64,000 bases of DNA from Diphasiastrum complanatum. Taxonomy: Eukaryota > Streptophyta > Lycopodiopsida > Lycopodiales > Lycopodiaceae. Position 1 is the first letter of the stretch; the number at the start of each line of letters is the position of its first letter. Shown here one piece after another: positions 1 through 9,739 of the stretch. The notes under the pieces are model-generated. The model worked only from the letters and a program-made list of their open reading frames with translations. It had not been told where the DNA came from and searched no databases. Location: positions 29,805,427 to 29,869,426 of the forward strand of contig CM055094.1 in the NCBI GenBank assembly GCA_029204225.1. Reading direction: 5' to 3'. The position numbers and the translations under genes are program-made.

Positions 1-371
1 TTCTTCCATCTACTCATAGCTTTCACATCAAAGGAAAACAGTCTTATTGATCTGAATATCATCCAAGAAACTTTGAATAGACTGGATTGAGTGCCAACGT
101 AAATCTAAATTTTTGAAATTCCGAAAATATGGAGTGTGTTGGATCAAAAGGAACGGCAAGGTTATTTCAAACTTTTGCAATTCAAACATTTGCAATTTCA
201 ACACACATCTAGTGAAAAAGTATTTTGTTCCTAACATATAAAGGAAGAAACATGGAGTGTGCTTGATCAAACTTTTGTAGTTGAATTTTAATTTTAAATA
301 AGACGAGTTTAATAGCTTGCAAGATATATAACAATTTGGTTTTCTACTAGACTAATCTATCAATTATCAAG
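1..371. other. Flank upstream of gene A copy 1
   Basis: I see no gene here. A segment of about 20 bases (ATGGAGTGTG followed by T/C, T, G/T and GATCAAA) occurs twice, at 129-149 and 252-271, 123 bp apart in direct orientation. The stretch precedes the first ATG of gene A copy 1 and could hold its promoter or the outer end of the unit. No matching inverted terminal repeat was found beyond gene A copy 2 near 12,420-12,800, so the outer limit of the unit is unknown. Confidence 0.4.
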
Positions 372-685
372 ATGTCTGAGTATCATCTCCATACTGATCT
401 TCCTACAGAATATGCTCCACTGTCGAAAAAAAATCTGAAAGGATCCACCTTACTAGCTCACCAAATCATCCATCAGAGGATGGGAGACATGAAACATTGT
501 GATCTATGGGTGATGGAAGTTTATATCCAATCGATCCAAGCTCGATGCAACATCCAAATTTTAGATCAGACACAACTCATACTGTGTTTGTGTGAAGGAC
601 ACAATGGTCTATTGGATTATTGTGAAAGATTGAAAAGTTATGGCATTAGTAATTCAATAAAAAAAATACATTGTTTGGAAAATAT

Positions 686-1376
686 TGTGAAAAGTACAGT
701 ACTAAGAACCATAAATGGATCTTTGAATGATCCACAAGGTGATTGTATGCTTGTTAAAAAATCTATCAGAAACTAGTCATTAGAAAACAAGATCTAGTTT
801 AGCAACTTGATAGGAAACAAGTAGAGACAATCAAAGCATTGATCAAATAGTCTAATCCAACTCCACACGTGTGGAAATAAGGCTGTAGTACGGCCTGTAG
901 ACAGTGTTTACAAAGTGCCAAAGCTGGGTTTCATTGGAAAAATAGAGTAATCACCACACAATGAGAGGAAACTCGAGTTTCTCCTTGAGGCTCCAAAAAG
1001 TTTCTATCTTCTCACTATGGAGAATGGAAATACATAGTAAAACACACTTCCTTTGCAAAGTTAGTTGAAAATCCAGCATGTAATAAGGAAGTAGACTCCA
1101 CTTTCTTGCCGTAATGTGAAAAGCCTAGCCTAGATCCAAGAGTCATGCTTGGTAGGTGCATGGTAGGTACAAATCTCATCATAAATCATGGTCTAGATCC
1201 TACAAAGTAGGAATCACTACCAAATAGACCTAACCACTAATCTTGACTCGTGGTAACCTACTTTAGGTGTGTATGTACAAGTGGCACTTTGGCCATTCAA
1301 GTAACCAACAAACAATATTGACAAAATGTACAATATTCTACATGGCTAGATTTGCCAATGTAGGCAATTTTTCACA
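686..1376 (-). repeat. C1 3' LTR
   Basis: The ends are TGTGAAAA...TTTTCACA. Read on the minus strand it follows the polypurine tract. It contains CCACACGTGTGG at 863-874. Length is identical to the partner LTR at 5,991-6,681. The pol frame runs through the polypurine tract and stops inside this LTR at 1,338. Confidence 0.95.
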
Positions 1377-1865
1377 CTCCTCCTCAAATCTAGCCTTGGA
1401 GATCACAATGCTTTTATCAATAACTCCAATTGAAGATCTAAGCTTGACAAATGAATCTTTAGGTAAAGGTTTAGTAAACAAATCAGCCAAGCAACTTGAT
1501 GATGGCACGTGTTGGAGCTTGATCGCTTTAGCTTGCACTTTTTCCCTCACGAAATGATGAGCAATTTCGATGTGTTTGCTCTTTGCATGGAATGTAGGAT
1601 TAGTTGCAAGTGATTGGGCTGATTGGTTGTCACAATAGATGATAGGGATCTCCTCCTCCATGACATGAAGCTCCACCAATAGCCTTTTGAGCCACAAGAC
1701 CTCCTTGCATGTTGATGTCAAGGCCTTGTATTCGGATTCTATGGAAGATAGGGAGATGGTATCTTGCTTTTTGGAAAGCCATGATACTACTCCATCACAT
1801 AGAAAGGTGGCAAAGGAACTTGTTGATCTTCTATCCACTTTGTCACCTGCAAAATCCTGAGTCAC
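1338..1865 (-). pseudogene. C1 RNase H domain, frameshifted
   Basis: This is the C-terminal RNase H of the C1 polyprotein, in another frame from RT because of one extra G near 1,858. Copia RNase H blocks are clear: 'SLSSIESEYKAL', 'IYCDNQSAQ', 'FHAKSKHIEIAHHFVREKV' and 'ADLFTKPL'. The frame reads on through the polypurine tract into the LTR. The enzyme degrades the RNA strand during reverse transcription; as it stands it cannot be made fused to RT. Confidence 0.92.
1377..1388 (-). promoter_or_regulatory. C1 polypurine tract
   Basis: The minus strand reads TTTGAGGAGGAG immediately before the 3' LTR, a normal plus-strand primer. A similar GAGGAGGAG tract precedes the LTR of C6 at 37,288. Confidence 0.85.
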
Positions 1866-4752
1866 TATAGGCTCTTAGGCCAAGATTAGTTCCTCTATAC
1901 AAAATAGCAAAATTCTTAGTGAATGAAATGTATCTAAGAACTCTTTTGGCCATCTTCCAATGTGAAACTAGAGGACTTTGCATGAATTGGCTTAAATTTC
2001 TAGCACTATAACTAAGATCAGGTCTAGTTATAGTTAAATAGATCAAGGAGCCAATAAGCCTTCTATATAATGTGATGTCCTCAAAGGATGATTCATCACA
2101 ACCAATAGATGCTTTTACATGTTGCTCCATTGGTGTCTCAATGCCTTTACAATTCTTCATTCCAAATCTATCTAGGATGGATGTAGCATATTTAGATTGA
2201 CAAATGAAGCTAAAATCACATCCTCTAATAACCTCTATTCCAAGAATGAAGCTCAATAGGCCAAGATCTACCATCTTAAAGTCTTTTGCTAAAGCAATTT
2301 TTACATCTCTAATTCCATCTAGATCATTACCACTCAAGATAATGTCATCTACATACAAAACAAGAATAATGATCATGCCATCATGAAAACTTATATACAA
2401 TGATGGATCATAGGCACTCATTACAAAATTGATGGAAATGAGAAAAGAGTTTAGCCTAGAGTACCATGCTCTAGGTGCTTGCTTGAGCCCATAAAGGCTC
2501 TTCTTCAAAAAACACACCTTTCCTTCATGCTTTGCCTTGATGAAGCCCTCGGGTTGCCTCATGTAGATCTCTTCCTCCAAATAACCATTGAGGAATGCAT
2601 TTGTGAAGTCAAGTTGGAATAGCTCCCAATTGAAGGTTGTAGCAAGACTAATGATCAACCTGATAGTAACAAGCTTAGCCACAGGAGCAAAAGTCTCAGC
2701 ATAGTCAATGCCTTTGGTTTGTAAAAAACCTTTGGCAACAAGCCTAGCTTTATGCTTGCTTATTGATCCATCTCGATTATACTTCAATCTAAACACCCAC
2801 TTGCAATCAAGAGGTTTCTTCCCTTGAGGAAGATCCACAAGATCCCAACTATGATTCTCAATAAGAGCATCATACTCTACTTGCATAGCATCCATCCAAC
2901 TTTTAGACTTACAAGCATCTTCATAGCATGTTGGCTCATCTAACATTGAAGTAAGAAAGGTGTAAGATGTGAAAGATGATAAGCCTTCCCTTTGATCACC
3001 TTGACCATCATAGGTGAGCCTCAATGGCTCGGATCTTGCCCTTGTAGATCTTCTTGGAGTTCTTGGAGTTCTTGCATCTTGAGGTGGATCCTCAAGTTCT
3101 TCTTCACTTGGAAGATCCTCCTCCATCCTAGCATGATCCTTGGCATCAAGATGATTAGTAGCATTATCATCCAAATCACAAGCATGTCCTTCATAAAAAA
3201 TAACATCCCTACTCACTATCACCTTGCTAGTGATGGGATTGAAGACTTTATAAGCTTTGCTATTCTCACCATATCCCACAAAGATGCCTTTGATGGATGT
3301 TGCATCATCCTTCCTTCTCTTATCCAAGGATTGGTGTACATAGCAAGTGGATCCAAAAACTTTGAGATCTTTGAGATTGGGCTTCTCTCCAAATAGAGCT
3401 TCAAATGGTGTGATTCCTCCAATGGCTTGGTTTGGCAATCTATTGCACAAATAGTTAGCACAAGTTATTGCTTCACCCCAAAATGGTTTCGATAGAGAAG
3501 CATCTAGCCTTAAGGCCTTAGCACACTCACAAAGAGATCTATTTCTTCTCTCACTCACTCCATTTTGTTGAGGGGTGTATGGACATGACAACTCCCTCTT
3601 TATGCCATTAGAAATACAAAAGTCAATCAACTTATTGGAGACATATTCACCTCCATTATCACTCCTTAATACCTTAATCTTGGTACTAAGTTGATTTTCT
3701 ACCAAAGTCTTGAACTTTACAAAAGAATCAAACACCATTGATTTGCTAGACAAGAGGTACATCCAACAAAATCTAGAATAGTCATCAATGAAGACTACAT
3801 AGTACTTGGCACCACCATTAGACTCATGTGAAAAACTATGAACATCCGAATGGATGAGTTCAAGAGGAGAGTTTGATCTTGATGTAGATCTTGAGAAGGG
3901 TAGCTTGTGAGCCTTTGAGAGACTGCATGCTTCAGATCTCTTCCCACACTTTGACAAATGCTTGGGGAGTCCAACTGCAAGCTCCTTTGTAGCCATAGAT
4001 TCCATGGCTTTGTAGTTGGGGTGGCCCAACCTTTTGTGCCACAGTTCCACCTTTGATAGCTCCACCTTTGCCAAGTTAACACTCTCCACTGCAATATTAG
4101 CATCAAGCTTAAATAATCTACCTTGCTTAAAGCCTTTGGCTATACATTCATCATTTCTAAGGATGGAACAAACTCCATGCTTAAATTGTACATCTAGGCC
4201 ATTATCCATTAACTGGCCAACACTAAGCAAATTCTTGGTTAACTTAGGAACATAAAGAACATTATCTAGATTCATCCTTTTGGATGATCCCACATACAAG
4301 GGAATTGTTCCTATTCCACTTATCTTACATTCTTGACTACTTGCAGTATAGATTGATCTATTTAAGTCATTGTAAGAAAGTAAGGTGGAGAATATGTCCT
4401 TTTGATATGTCATGTGGGAACTTGCCCCACTATCAATCCACCAAGAATCATTGGTGTTGCTTTTGGATGATGGTGGTTTGTTGGAAACCATCAAGGATGA
4501 CTCTTCATCTTCCTCTTCCTCCTGATGTGCAATGTTGCTTTGTTTGCTCTCTTGTGCCTTCTTCTTCTTGAGACATTCTGATGTAAAATGTCCTTTCTTT
4601 CCACAGAAAAAACATTTGTACTTGGACTTGTCTTTGAACTTGCCCTTTGAGCTTGAAGCCTCATCCTCCTCCTTGGTCTCCTTGAAGTGCTTCTTCTTGC
4701 CATTGGTCTTCTTCTTGCTTTTGAATGAGAAATTAGCTTTCTCATCACCATT
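1843..4752 (-). CDS. pol: C1 zinc knuckle-protease-integrase-RT frame
   Basis: Open frame of about 969 codons. A CX2CX4HX4C zinc knuckle lies around 4,573-4,614. Counting from the Met codon at 4,494: protease DSG at 21-23; pre-integrase zinc site H153, H158, C183, C190; integrase triad D217, D279, E315; reverse transcriptase from about 545, with D629 and YVDD 714-717. All the key residues I can check are present. The frame ends at 1,843 because of a one-base insertion near 1,858, at the start of RNase H. It encodes the enzymes for reverse transcription and integration in cytoplasmic particles and the nucleus. It is the least damaged retroelement reading frame in the window. Confidence 0.93.
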   Translation of the reverse strand, partial: NGDEKANFSFKSKKKTNGKKKHFKETKEEDEASSSKGKFKDKSKYKCFFCGKKGHFTSECLKKKKAQESKQSNIAHQEEEEDEESSLMVSNKPPSSKSNTNDSWWIDSGASSHMTYQKDIFSTLLSYNDLNRSIYTASSQECKISGIGTIPLYVGSSKRMNLDNVLYVPKLTKNLLSVGQLMDNGLDVQFKHGVCSILRNDECIAKGFKQGRLFKLDANIAVESVNLAKVELSKVELWHKRLGHPNYKAMESMATKELAVGLPKHLSKCGKRSEACSLSKAHKLPFSRSTSRSNSPLELIHSDVHSFSHESNGGAKYYVVFIDDYSRFCWMYLLSSKSMVFDSFVKFKTLVENQLSTKIKVLRSDNGGEYVSNKLIDFCISNGIKRELSCPYTPQQNGVSERRNRSLCECAKALRLDASLSKPFWGEAITCANYLCNRLPNQAIGGITPFEALFGEKPNLKDLKVFGSTCYVHQSLDKRRKDDATSIKGIFVGYGENSKAYKVFNPITSKVIVSRDVIFYEGHACDLDDNATNHLDAKDHARMEEDLPSEEELEDPPQDARTPRTPRRSTRARSEPLRLTYDGQGDQREGLSSFTSYTFLTSMLDEPTCYEDACKSKSWMDAMQVEYDALIENHSWDLVDLPQGKKPLDCKWVFRLKYNRDGSISKHKARLVAKGFLQTKGIDYAETFAPVAKLVTIRLIISLATTFNWELFQLDFTNAFLNGYLEEEIYMRQPEGFIKAKHEGKVCFLKKSLYGLKQAPRAWYSRLNSFLISINFVMSAYDPSLYISFHDGMIIILVLYVDDIILSGNDLDGIRDVKIALAKDFKMVDLGLLSFILGIEVIRGCDFSFICQSKYATSILDRFGMKNCKGIETPMEQHVKASIGCDESSFEDITLYRRLIGSLIYLTITRPDLSYSARNLSQFMQSPLVSHWKMAKRVLRYISFTKNFAILYRGTNLGLRAYSDSGFCR

Positions 4753-5360
4753 CTACAGAGAAATAGCATTCATTCTTGCATTGGTATGCAACATCCTACA
4801 CTCTTCAGCTACTAATACACTATGTAGGTTTTCTATAGTAGGCAAAGTGTCTTGGATTGCAAAGCTTTGGACCAAATTTGTAAAGCCACTCCCTAGACCA
4901 TTTAGGACAATCTGAACAAGCTCACTATCTTGAATCTTCTCTCCAATGAAAGCTAACTCCCTATTAAGAGACTTGATTCTTAGCACATAATCTTGTGCAT
5001 TCTCATCACTCCTCTTCATGCTTTGTAGAATCTGATTCCTAAGCATGAGAACCCTCGAAGTGTTACTAGACTCATGGATAGATTTTAAGATTCTCAAGCC
5101 TCTTTGGCACTCTTACATGATGATACTTCCCTTAAAAGATCATTGCTTACATTTATCTTAATACAGTGAAGTGCAAGCCTAGACCTCTTCTTGTATCTCA
5201 CTAATTCCTATGCACCTAGAGGTTCATCTTCATCATCTATTAGAAACTCACAAAGATCCTGGAGCACCATTAGTGACTCCATCCTCACTTTCCAAATAGC
5301 ATAATTGGTAGAATTTAACCTCTCACTAGCTTCTAGAAGGTAGGCTCCCACTGATCCCAT
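4753..5360 (-). pseudogene. gag: C1 gag, N-terminal part, broken
   Basis: The Gag coat protein of C1 starts at ATG 5,360 with the Copia N-terminal block, including 'YAIWKVRMES'. Three lesions break the frame: TAG at 5,208-5,210; a one-base deletion near 5,097 at the conserved 'KEAW' block; and TAG at 4,753-4,755. After the deletion the frame matches that of the downstream pol. The helical block 'VLMLRNQI...NGLGSGF' is typical of UBN2-type Copia Gag. A single stop separates this part from the zinc knuckle. Confidence 0.85.
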
Positions 5361-5977
5361 CTTACTAGCAAGATTCTACACACAAGATATAGATTTGTTT
5401 GGACCTGAAACTCACAAAGGTTTCTAACTTGCAGTGTTTCACTCAAATGTTGACTTCTAATCCAACAGATGGATTTGTAATCACAGTTCTATCACTCCCT
5501 CACAAGCTGGAATGAAGATAAGATGAGATGAAAACTACACTCAAGCAAATCTTGCCAATCTTGGCTATTCTTGGACAAAAACTGACTCTATCTCTCTCAT
5601 TCACTTTGATGTACTTTCAAGACCTGGTTTCCACTTTAAGAAGGTCTGAAATCAGCCTAGATTAATTAGTTTTCATGAAACAAATTCAAAACTAATCAAT
5701 GGCAAGTGATCTTGGTAGCTATCCTAGGATTTGCACCAAAAATTACATCAAACTGACACCATATGAATTTTCTATGATCCAATGAATATGGGTTATTAAA
5801 TGCTGGTTCAGAGATGCCTACACGTGTGAACAGTACGGATTTTGATCCTGAAAAAGTTTGGGATCAAATCCCCTCACCAAAACCTGGATACCAGCTCGCC
5901 CTTCCAATACTAGCTTTTTGCACCAAAACCTGCTAAAACTGGATTAGATTCCAACACAGATCAATGGCCTTGTACTT

Positions 5978-5990
5978 GGCTCTGATACCA
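5978..5990 (-). promoter_or_regulatory. C1 primer-binding site, tRNA-Met(i)
   Basis: Directly inside the 5' LTR the minus strand reads TGGTATCAGAGCC, the standard complement of the 3' end of initiator tRNA-Met used by plant Copia elements to prime minus-strand DNA synthesis. Confidence 0.92.
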
Positions 5991-6681
5991 TGTGAAAAGT
6001 ACAGTACTAAGGACCATAAATGGATCTTTGAATGATCCACAAGGTGATTGTATGCTTGTTAAACAATCTATCAGAAACTAGTCATCAGAAAACAAAATCT
6101 AGTTTAGCAGCTTGATAGGAAACAAGTAGAGACAATCAAAGCATTGATCAAATAGTCTAATCCAACTCCACACGTGTGGAAATAAGGCTGTAGTATGGCC
6201 TGTAGACAGTGTTTACAAAGTGCCAAAGCTGGGTTTCATTGGAAAAATAGAGTAATCACCATACAATGAGAGGAAACTCGAGTTTCTCCTTGAGGCTCCA
6301 AAAAGTTTCTATCTTCTCACTATGGAGAATGGAAATACATAGTAAAACACACTTCCTTTGCAAAGTTAGGTGAAAATCCAGCATGTAATAAGGAAGTAGA
6401 CTCCACTTTCTTGCCCTAATGTGAAAACCCTAGCCTAGATCCAAGAGTCATGCTTGGTAGGTGCATGGTAGGTACAAATCTCATCATAAATCATGGTCTA
6501 GATCCTACAAAGTAGGAATCACTACCAAATAGACACAACCACTCCTCTTGACTCGTGGTAACCTACTTTAGGTGTGTATGTACAAGTGGCACTTTGGCCA
6601 TTCAAGTAACCAACAAACAATATTGACAAAATGTACAATATTCTACATGGCTAGATTTGCCAATGTAGGCAATTTTTCACA
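5991..6681 (-). repeat. C1 5' LTR
   Basis: This is the promoter-side LTR of C1 in minus orientation, 691 bp with TG...CA ends, followed by the AATAT duplication at 6,682-6,686. The CACACGTGTG palindrome is at 6,169-6,178. It differs from the partner LTR by about 13 substitutions and no indels that I could see. Confidence 0.95.
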
Positions 6682-7997
6682 AATATGTTGAATGGTTTGC
6701 TTACTGACTACAGAGAAAAAAAATCTCTTTTGTTGCAAATAAAAGAAGAGAATGAAATCTTGAAGATAGATAATTTTGGTTTGCAAAATATTATATGAAA
6801 CCTTAACCAAGAAAATGACGATATGAAACTAATTGTACAAGCATTGCGCACATCATATTGTCAAATAAATGCAGAAGTAAACACATTACGGAAGAAAATA
6901 CTAAACAATAAGCAAAAAAGAGTTATGTTTAAAGGTACTGACGAATTTTTATCAAGTGGGAGTCAACGGAAAAAAAATATATATGCTTTTAAGTAAGATT
7001 TTGTTTTAAACTATTCATGTGTTTTGTTTCATCTAGCACATCAATGATTGTCAATTGTTTCTTTTCTAAATCTTATTTTTATTTTGCAGATCAACTTTAG
7101 TCACCCATCAAAATCTGAAAGACAAGGACATGATTGGAAAGTATTTTGAGTGCAGTACTTATAGCCAACGAGTCTACTAGGAAATCAACGATATTCTCAA
7201 ATCAAGTCCAAGATTGCAGAGGCCCTTATGGGCGAAGTCGGTAAGATCATTGACCAAAAATTGATACAAGAAGCATGTGATTATTATGGTATTAGCAGGG
7301 ATGCATATGACACAATGTTTAAAATTCTCGAGGCATTTGGACAAGTACATATAAATTTTTTTCCTATTCCCCGACCATTGCAAGTCAAATTAGATAGGGA
7401 TGTGTTAAACAGGGGTTTGCAAAACATCATTGGTATTCCTTATCATATCAATGAAATTTATAACTCAAAACATGGCACTTTGTCATATGATTCCACCAAC
7501 AATATGTTTGTAGATTTGAATCATTTATTGAGATTTATTGTAAAGTTTTATGAAACCACAAATGAAAGTGTTGAAAAATTGAAGTATAAGATAAACTCAG
7601 AGAGTCTTAATTTGAATGTGCAGTCCAAAAATAACATTTTTCGGTTAGTAGCTTTCCAGATTTCAATCTATTTTATTGAGTACTAGCAACTAATTCATTT
7701 CGAAAATTTATGGTTTTGTGTTTTAAGGTAATATTGTTTTGTTATTATAGGCCTAAGTTTTAAATATACTCGATTGAGTAATAGAGATCAATTATTTTAA
7801 AATAGTCCATGATTTTGTGTTTAAAATAGGTTTTAAAAGAAGATCATGACATTCTATATTAAATTTTTTATAAAATAGATTATTTAAAGATAATTAAGAA
7901 TCATATGAGTGACACAACTCATGGTAATTTTCATTATATCAGACAAAAAGAGTGTACATATTATATGACATCATTTCAAGTACAATGCACGACAAAA

Positions 7998-8640
7998 TCA
8001 TTTTTTCTCTTTATCTTTAATGATCAACTTCGTTGTGTGGTCATGAAGAAATTGTTTTCTATCATATGGATCTAGAAAATCAATAGATCTTCTTTTGCTC
8101 AAGTCTATGTATCCGGAGAAAACAACTAAGGAGAATGACCTTTTAGGAACTTCCTCAGCTACATAGCCAAATACTTTTCTAACAATGTCTCTGTTTGCAA
8201 AAATAATTTTATATGCATTCTGGGGGTATTTATGCCCATTCAAAAAATATGATAATGTTTTAATTACCATTATTATTGTCGCAGCATCCAAATAAAATTT
8301 GTTGTGATGAATTCAAATCTCTTTATTCAAAAAGCTCTTCAAATAATGGGATCATACCTTTGTCGTGATCATTGGATTTCTCTCACATATCTCTTTTTTG
8401 TTGCAAAGGCATCTACATCCATAATAGCCTGCAAAATATGAGCAAAGGTCACATATCTTGAGAACAAAATAACTATATTTGTATAGAAACTCTTTCAAAT
8501 AGAACCAAATTTACTTACCAGATCACACTCATTAGCTTGAATAATTGCGACAGTATGTTGATCATGACTAGCAACTATGGTCATCAAAGTAGTGAATGGA
8601 TTAGTTTTCAAATACTGTGAGACATATCTGCTCTAAATTC
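7998..8640 (-). pseudogene. Gene B copy 1, decayed
   Basis: This is the minus-strand relative of gene B copy 2 (8,664-9,704), recognised by shared protein blocks such as 'SKRRSIDFLDPYDRK' against 'SKRRSIEQLDPYERR'. An intron at 8,429-8,518 (GTAAGT...TTTTGCAG) sits where copy 2 also has one, before the block VDAFATKK (VDDFATKR in copy 2). There are in-frame stops at the positions matching NKICIQHDN of copy 2. The first exon keeps only its last 40 or so codons, so the 5' part is missing at the centre of the mirror arrangement. Function is unknown. Confidence 0.5.
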
Positions 8641-8663
8641 TCATTTTTTCTCACTGGGCAAAT

Positions 8664-9704
8664 TTGGGTGATGAGGAAGAGGCTAGGCTAGCTTCGATGT
8701 ATGACTCTGCTCTGTCACAATCGATGGTAATATCTTCTACATCATGTGTAGAAGAACACGATAAAAGGAAGGCACTGCTCGACATTCATGTATACCATAT
8801 GAATAGCCTGCCATATTTATCATTGAATGATATTGGAGATGTGTTCGACATGAGAGAGGACGAGATCCTATCTATACTAGCCAATGCATTGTCAGAATTT
8901 TCAGATATAATAGACTTCAATCATGATGATCTAATTGAAGGGATTGACTATCAAGATGAAGGTGGTTGGAAGTCTGGAGAGCAGGCCTTACAAATTACAA
9001 GGCAACAATGTCTAGCCTATGGCGCAAATGCTCCTAGTGAGAAGGAGTTCATTGAGTTTAAAAAAAGATATCCTCCTCCAGAGCAATACATTTTTTCTGA
9101 GGATACATTTCTTGTTGGGCATGACTAGCGTGGAAAAGGATTGTTGGAGTATGATCAGCAAGACATGGTAATTTTTATTTTCTTATTCCATTATAATCAT
9201 ATTTAGCATTGTATTCAATGAAAATCCAACTGAAAATTTAACTGATTACAAATTTTCATATTTATGTTGCAGGACACAATTGAAGTTGATGATTTTGCTA
9301 CAAAAAGAGGAGGTGTCAGAGGTGTTGTTGGCCATAAGGATTCAACATTGTGCCATTACCTAAAATACTTTGTACAAAATAAAATTTGTATTCAACATGA
9401 CAACTTTTATTCACAAGCAGGAACTATAGTAATGGCAATAAAGGCATTGTCCTACTTTAGTGATGGACATAGATATCCTAACAGTACATACAAAATCATT
9501 TTTGTGAAGAGGGATATAGCTATCAAAATATTGGGTTATGTTTCTAAAAATATACCCAAAAGATCATATGCTTTAGCAGTGTACGCAAGTTACATAGAGT
9601 TGAGCAAAAGAAGATCGATTGAGCAGCTGGATCCATATGAGAGAAGATAATTTCTTCATGACCATATTGCTCAGCTGACCTTTGATACCGATGAGGATAT
9701 GTGA
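8664..9704 (+). pseudogene. Gene B copy 2, unknown protein, two stops
   Basis: This is the better-preserved gene B. Exon 1 reads to 9,167, an intron spans 9,168-9,272 (GTAATT...TTGCAG), and exon 2 runs to TGA 9,702-9,704. It encodes about 310 residues with an acidic N-terminal half and a basic block 'SKRRSIEQLDPYERR' near the C-terminus. Two nonsense codons interrupt it: TAG at 9,126-9,128 and TAA at 9,648-9,650, where copy 1 has Gln. The true start is uncertain because the frame opens after a stop at 8,634 and the 5' end probably lies in the lost central junction. Its 3' end is 35 bp from that of gene A copy 2, tail to tail. I do not recognise the family. Confidence 0.55.
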
Positions 9705-9739
9705 TATTTTAATTGTTTTGCTATTATGATGATGTCTCC

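Larger units (their letters stand above)
686..6681 (-). mobile_element. Complete Ty1/copia element C1
   Basis: Full-length LTR retrotransposon of 5,996 bp on the minus strand. It has two 691-bp LTRs, a 5-bp duplication AATAT (681-685 and 6,682-6,686), a primer site for initiator tRNA-Met and a polypurine tract. Gene order is gag, protease, integrase, reverse transcriptase, RNase H, which is the Copia order. The LTRs differ at about 13 sites by eye (close to 2 per cent), so the insertion is moderately old. It sits inside gene A copy 1. A solo LTR of the same family lies at 38,686-39,376, and C9 (52,938-54,062) encodes a close relative. Confidence 0.95.
372..7870 (+). pseudogene. Gene A copy 1, transposase-like, split by C1
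   Basis: First copy of a gene I do not recognise by name. The 5' exon starts at ATG 372 and reads to 685. It continues in the same frame at 6,687 once C1 and one copy of the AATAT duplication are set aside. A Lys/Glu-rich coiled coil follows (about 6,700-6,990), then an intron 6,993-7,089 (GTAAG...TTTTGCAG), then an exon 7,090-7,668. This aligns throughout with gene A copy 2 (12,416-9,740, minus), including 'GHNGLLDYCERLKSYG' against 'GHSGLLGYYQKLSQYG'. It lacks about 35 residues that hold the first probable catalytic Asp of copy 2. The next splice donor is mutated (AT for GT). Only a stub of the third exon (from about 7,832) remains and all 3' exons are gone. There are several stops, so it is dead. 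Confidence 0.6.

Noticed and set aside
2992-3396. Plus-strand frames of 60-134 codons opposite the C1 pol (2,204-2,386, 2,992-3,396, 4,016-4,255, 4,284-4,571, 4,532-4,915)
   Set aside because: They lie antisense to clear Copia domains and contain no motif; they are reverse-strand shadows.
4491-4769. 92-codon basic frame overlapping the C1 zinc knuckle
   Set aside because: It is the shifted frame of the knuckle itself; the CX2CX4HX4C motif reads in the pol frame.
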